Program-made: the position numbers and the translations under genes | Assembly: GCA_030998015.1 (NCBI GenBank) | Contig: JARWMV010000234.1 | Span: forward strand, 1,984,001-2,048,000 | Direction of reading: 5' to 3' | Length of the DNA stretch: 64,000 nt | Source: Ceratorhiza oryzae-sativae | Lineage: Eukaryota; Basidiomycota; Agaricomycetes; Cantharellales; Ceratobasidiaceae | The notes under the pieces: model-generated | What the model was told of the DNA's origin: nothing | Databases searched by the model: none | Seen by the model: only the letters and a program-made list of their open reading frames with translations | In this document: positions 59,918-64,000 of the stretch, in pieces | How positions within the stretch are numbered: the first letter of the stretch is position 1 | Layout: each line of letters starts with the position of its first letter

Positions 59918-60636
59918 ATGTTCTCCATTGCTAAAGTTGCCTCCTTTACCGCTGTTGGCCTAGGACTCGTTGGGTCCACCATGGCCGCCCCTGTTCATAA
60001 CAGTACTTCTCTCGTTGCTCGCGGACCGTACGACACCCATAACGGATGGGTATGACTTTTCTACGTTTTCATTATTGCTCACTGACAAAGTTTGAATTGT
60101 TAGGCTTCCTGGTGTAAGTCAATGATCCGCTGATAGTGTATGCGTATTTCTTACGCATGAAACAAACTTTTTAGACAACCCCTCAGCGGGTATCGGAGCC
60201 TGTGGCTGGCAAAACGTATGCGATTTTCTCCATCTCCATTAGTTTAGTGGATTGACATGTGTGTTTATAGCAAGATTATGAATGGGTCGCCGCAGTTGGC
60301 ACCAGTCTTTTCGGAGAGCTGACCCCTGGTATGGTATTTTATCAAGTTGTATGCATAACGTTTGTCAACGGACGTCCACCCAGATGGAAACCCTAATCAC
60401 AGCGCTGCTTGCGGAAAGACTGCCACTGCCACATGGGGTGGGAGGTCGATCACCATTGGAATCGTCGATCGCTGCTACGCTTGTGGATACGATGACATTG
60501 ACTTGTCCCCTTCTGCGTTCCAGCAATTCGCCGACCTTGGTGAGTATACCGAGCTGATGAAGAACATATAGAACTACGACTTATATTTCTATTAGGTACT
60601 GGCAAGCTCTATGGGTTCTCGTGGCACTTTAACTAG
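59918..60636 (+). CDS. Small secreted RlpA-like double-psi beta-barrel protein
   Basis: Six exons (59918-60049, 60104-60113, 60175-60215, 60271-60328, 60384-60539, 60596-60636) join in phase to 145 residues. A signal peptide (MFSIAKVASFTAVGLGLVGSTMA) precedes a short propeptide-like stretch with AR, then the barrel: ASWYNPSAGIGACGW, SLFGELTP, NPNHSAACGKTATATW, IGIVDRCYACGYDDIDLSP, FQQFADLGTGKLYGFSW. The Cys pairs and the VDRC-x2-C plus Asp signature are typical of RlpA/expansin-type DPBB domains; many fungi secrete such proteins at host or wall contact, with mostly unknown targets. Exon 2 is a 10-nt micro-exon needed to build the conserved ASWY. No lesion seen. Confidence 0.92.
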
Positions 60637-62040
60637 ATTTATGTGTTGCTTGCACTCTACCTTTTCGTTCTTTGTAACTCTGTAGGAATGAATTTTTTGT
60701 TTTCGGTTGTGTCTCTCTTTGCCCCCTGCAAGTCCAAATTGATCACGGGGTTAGACTTCAGGTTTAGATGACATATCGTGTAAAATCAATAGCTAACTGG
60801 GCTACTGAGCTCTACCTAAGCTGCTTCAGTATTTTATGCTGGACGTTAACCGGGTAGTGCTCGGTAGTCGAGTTAGTAAATCCGGTTCGGCAGAGCAATA
60901 GCTCAAGGTCTGTACAGATGTGATCACACGGATATTCTAGGGCTAATTTCACTGCAAGCGGACGCAATTATTGACTAGTGTTGACCCCGGTGAGCGTCGA
61001 CAGGCTACGACTATACGGTGGAATCCAGGACGTCCTTTTCTTTTCGGGGAACGGGCGCTCTAGGTGCACATCAATGTCTTCTATGGTTCGGCCAAGTGAT
61101 AGCCGTTAATCCTGGCCTGATCCACCAATCGTGGTGGCGCCCCAGGTAATCGTTTCGTCCAGCAGTTGGCAAGCCCATATCGAACATCAACTGCAGTATA
61201 TCATAACTGGCAATATAGTATAATGCCTCCGGGCACTTTTCATCTGGAAGTAAAAACCTATGAACACGGCCAGTCGGCTCCCTATGTACCACATGGACGC
61301 TTTGTCAAGATGTTTGTCGAGAGACTCGGAGAATAGGCACAACGTTCTCTCCTATGTGCACCACGAACCCGAATTTAGAGACATCATCACAGTTAGTAAA
61401 GCATTTACTCGTAACTGACTCATCGTTCAGGAATCACTCTGCGGCACCCGGTGTATTCTCCACACTGACCAGTCTCTGGGCATCCATTTAAACATCACTG
61501 CCCGGTTTGTTAGTCAATTTTCACCAAAATCAGCATTGAACGATTGGAATTGACCATCCTTGTCGTTTATTCATACCTTTATTCACTTCGATACTTTTCT
61601 GATAGAGGGTTTTTTCTCTGCCCTCCTGCCATGGCGAAGACGGCAAACTCTAGATTATCGATTTTTGAATCCAGATTGATTGCACCTTTTGTACTTTCGG
61701 AATTTCGCCCCAGGCTATCTAGCCGATTGTTTCCAAGTTTCAATCGTCTTAAACTTGGCTCACCCCGAGCTTGAACTTCTAGACCTGCATCCATTATCGC
61801 TGCGAGCTGTGCTTGGTCAATATCCAAACCTTTGAGCTTACCACATTAGCCGAGGGGCGGCAGAGGAAGACTCGGGGCATCAATTCGTCGCACCCCATGA
61901 TCTCGCTGACTGTGTCAGACTACCGTGTCTTTGCTGTTGAATTTACAATCATATGCGTGTATGTATGCGCATATTTGTTTCTGTTTCGTATCCCCCCTCT
62001 CTGATATCATGCGCGAGTTCGCGGGAATCCCCCTTCTTCT
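60637..62040. other. Intergenic, possibly including the left edge of an LTR
   Basis: No gene recognised. The 5' edge of the LTR of the next element cannot be set because its 3' LTR lies outside the window. Confidence 0.35.
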
Positions 62041-62045
62041 TCCTT

Positions 62046-62226
62046 AGTTCTCTACCTTCGTAGTTGAGCTAAGGTATCGTATTTTCTTTCTTTTCTCATG
62101 TATTCTATTCACACTGTACTCTATAGTACGATTTGTATCTTAGGTACAGTATATAGAGTTCTCTACCTTCGTAGTTGAGCTAAGTACGATTTGTATCTTA
62201 GCCACGAGAAACCTCCCTGCGTGAGA
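62046..62226 (+). repeat. Part of probable 5' LTR with internal direct repeats
   Basis: A 28-bp unit (starts AGTTCTCTACCTTCGTAG) occurs at 62046-62073 and 62157-62184, and a 19-bp unit (AGTACGATTTGTATCTTAG) at 62125-62143 and 62183-62201. The stretch ends immediately before the primer-binding site, where an LTR should end. TATAGAG and CTATAGTACG stretches suggest promoter or transcription-start sequence. Confidence 0.55.
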
Positions 62227-62239
62227 GGTTATGAGCCCC
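62227..62239 (+). other. Primer-binding site, half-tRNA initiator-Met type, second element
   Basis: GGTTATGAGCCCC, identical to the site in the first Copia element. Its ATG, complementary to the CAU anticodon, is also the first codon of the long gag-pol frame. Confidence 0.7.
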
Positions 62240-64000
62240 GCAGCCTCTACTAGTACGAAACCAGAGAGCCCCGTCGACCCGGTAACAGTCCCGCCAGCGA
62301 TGTCTTCGAGCCACAAGCCGAGCTACTTGAGCAAGAAGTCGCTCGATGTTCCCGCTCTGAAGAGCGACGGATCTAATTACACGGCATGGAAATTTCGTCA
62401 GCAAATGGTCCTACGCCTACGAGGCCTAGAGGACATCGTTCTCGGAGTCGAGAAACCCCCGGCTGAACTCACCGATGCCGATGCCAAAGACAAATCAAGG
62501 TCGAGCGAATATACTGAATCCCTAGCCGAGTGGCTAAAACGCGATCAAGAGGCTCTCGCCCAGATCGCATTGGCGATGGAAGATGAGGCGCTAGCCGATA
62601 TCGTCGAGGCCGAAACATCGCAAGAGGCGTGGACGCGAGTCGTCGAAAGGTGGGAAGGGAAGGGAGCTCAATCGATATCCTTCCTGTACCACCAACTAGT
62701 CAATACGAAGATCGAAGAAGATCATGACATTACCGCAGGTATAAATTCCCTCCGTACGATCGCTTCGAAGATGAAAACACTAGGCGAACCGATTAGCGAC
62801 TCTATGCTCACTCAAATTATAATGAATGCGTTACCTCCATCGTATGCCGTTGTCAGCACGGTCATCCAGACGTCGAATCAATCGGGTTCAATTACCTCCG
62901 ATTTAGTTATAAAGGCCGCATTAGCCGAGGAAGAGCGTCGCAAGAAGGGTCTTGGACTCACCGCGATGTTCACGAGCATTGCCAAGGGCAAAACTGCGAC
63001 GTCGAAGGCCAAGGAACAGCAGTCCAGGCAGAGCCCTAAGACCTGTTCCAATTGCGGCAAGCCCGGACACTTAAGGGCTAAATGCTGGGCGAAAGGAGGT
63101 GGTGCAGAGGGCCAAGGACTGTTCCAAAAGCGGCAGTCGCCGAAAGATAAAGGGAAAGACAAGGAGAAACCCAAATCCGGTGATGCAAAAACAAAAGTCG
63201 AATCAGCGCAGATCGCGACGACATTTGTAGCTACGGACGACGTACCAGAGATACCAATGCTATATGCGTTACCCGTAGTTGATGAAGAAACAGCCGTGCA
63301 TTATTGGCTGTTAGATTCAGGGGCATCTTGTCACATGACCCCTCAGTGCGAATGGTTTTCGACTTACCGGTCCCTTGTACCCCCGGTCCCGGTTCGAGTG
63401 GGTGATGGAACAAAGATATATGCTGTCGGCATTGGCCGAATATTGGTCACGCTTCGTAATCGCAAGGGTCAGGAGACAGACGCATATATGGAATTAGTGC
63501 TCCACGTACCCGATTTGAATGCGAGCCTAATGTCCGTGACCCAGCTCAACGAGCGACAAACAAATGTGCTGTTCCAGAGGGGTATCGGCGCGATCATGAT
63601 TAGTCAAGATGGCCGAGGCGACGAGATAGGATGGGCGAGGCAGTCAGGGCAGCTCTACAAAGTGCAGGCGAAGGTTACACATACCGATTCTACAGCGCAT
63701 ACAGCCTTCGTAGAGGCCGACAATAATAACGCCGATAGTGATTTTCAAGCCCAAGAATTCGTCGCATATACCGCAACTACAGTTGCGCGAGCAGACCTAC
63801 CTACCTGGCACCGCCGATTTGGCCACTTGAACTATCAATATGTGCTAGATATGGTCAGTATGGGCGCGGTTGAAGGTATGGATATAGTAGGAAATCGCTC
63901 TCCTCCCAAGGCGAAATGCGGCCCGTGCCTCCAAGGGAAGCATACACGCACGCCCTTTCCACCGTCCCAATCTCGTACCTCTGAGGTACTCGAGCTTATG
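62231..64000 (+). CDS. Copia gag-pol, 5' part, cut by the window end
   Basis: An open frame of 590 codons from the ATG at 62231 to the last base, with no stop; a second in-frame ATG at 62300 may be the true start. Gag has KSDGSNYTAWKFRQQM, then a UBN2-type core (TSQEAWTRVVERWEGKG) and a CCHC knuckle CSNCGKPGHLRAKC. The protease is LLDSGASCHMT. The integrase zinc domain begins with HRRFGHLNYQYV and CGPCLQGKHTRTPF. The core integrase, RT and RNase H should lie beyond the window. No frameshift or stop is present, so this copy may be young. It is a different lineage from the element at 38651, with different gag and LTR sequence. Confidence 0.93.
   Translation, partial: MSPAASTSTKPESPVDPVTVPPAMSSSHKPSYLSKKSLDVPALKSDGSNYTAWKFRQQMVLRLRGLEDIVLGVEKPPAELTDADAKDKSRSSEYTESLAEWLKRDQEALAQIALAMEDEALADIVEAETSQEAWTRVVERWEGKGAQSISFLYHQLVNTKIEEDHDITAGINSLRTIASKMKTLGEPISDSMLTQIIMNALPPSYAVVSTVIQTSNQSGSITSDLVIKAALAEEERRKKGLGLTAMFTSIAKGKTATSKAKEQQSRQSPKTCSNCGKPGHLRAKCWAKGGGAEGQGLFQKRQSPKDKGKDKEKPKSGDAKTKVESAQIATTFVATDDVPEIPMLYALPVVDEETAVHYWLLDSGASCHMTPQCEWFSTYRSLVPPVPVRVGDGTKIYAVGIGRILVTLRNRKGQETDAYMELVLHVPDLNASLMSVTQLNERQTNVLFQRGIGAIMISQDGRGDEIGWARQSGQLYKVQAKVTHTDSTAHTAFVEADNNNADSDFQAQEFVAYTATTVARADLPTWHRRFGHLNYQYVLDMVSMGAVEGMDIVGNRSPPKAKCGPCLQGKHTRTPFPPSQSRTSEVLELM

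Overview
The window is nuclear DNA from a filamentous basidiomycete, most likely an Agaricomycete; a Ceratobasidiaceae/Rhizoctonia-like origin is my guess from gene content, not something shown here. Genes carry many short GT-AG introns (mostly 45-80 nt, often with CTAAY or CTGAC branch sites and a few GC donors), so most real genes appear only as scattered exon fragments and had to be rebuilt by joining exons. No operons, ribosome binding sites, CRISPR arrays or rRNA genes were seen.

Layout, left to right. 1.6-2.7 kb: unrecognised low-complexity protein (paralogue A). 3.3-6.0 kb: 11-exon secreted polysaccharide-lyase-14-like gene, divergent from a GH5-type exo-beta-1,3-glucanase (6.3-8.9 kb, broken), which has a tandem second copy at 11.8-14.4 kb. 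15.2-16.9 kb: dead 5'-truncated LINE. 17.4-18.9 kb: Rab-like GTPase with an extra N-terminal domain (copy A), next to a normal Rab11/Ypt3 gene (19.8-20.9 kb). 21.1-22.7 kb: OST48/WBP1, the oligosaccharyltransferase subunit. 25.1-26.0 kb: homeodomain factor. 26.2-28.7 and 30.0-32.5 kb: tandem Zn2Cys6 transcription factors. 33.5-35.1 kb: membrane protein with Ser-Asn-Ala-Asn repeats. 35.6-36.2 kb: Cdc42. 37.4-37.9 kb: small unknown protein. 38.65-44.3 kb: complete, very young Copia element inserted 11 nt past the stop of a damaged F-box-like gene (44.3-45.5 kb). 45.6 kb: 150-bp MITE. 46.2-47.9 kb: Sld3-like replication regulator. 50.1-51.7 kb: second copy (B) of the unusual Rab-like protein. 52.8-56.0 kb: long paralogue B of the first protein. 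56.9-58.1 kb: GT8-type glycosyltransferase. 59.9-60.6 kb: small secreted double-psi beta-barrel protein. 62.0-64.0 kb: 5' end of a second Copia element whose gag-pol frame runs off the window.

Functional themes: cell-wall and secreted carbohydrate proteins (PL14-like, GH5, barrel protein), small GTPases and trafficking (two Rab-like, Rab11, Cdc42), glycosylation (OST48, GT8), transcription factors and retroelements. The most novel item is the pair of Rab GTPases fused to an unrecognised N-terminal domain. An important caution: several conserved genes (OST48, GT8, Sld3-like, Zn2Cys6 factor 2, the GH5 pair) contain 1-nt frameshifts, several at homopolymers, which look like assembly errors at least in part; other genes (PL14, Cdc42, Rab11, homeobox, barrel protein, the Copia ORFs) show none.
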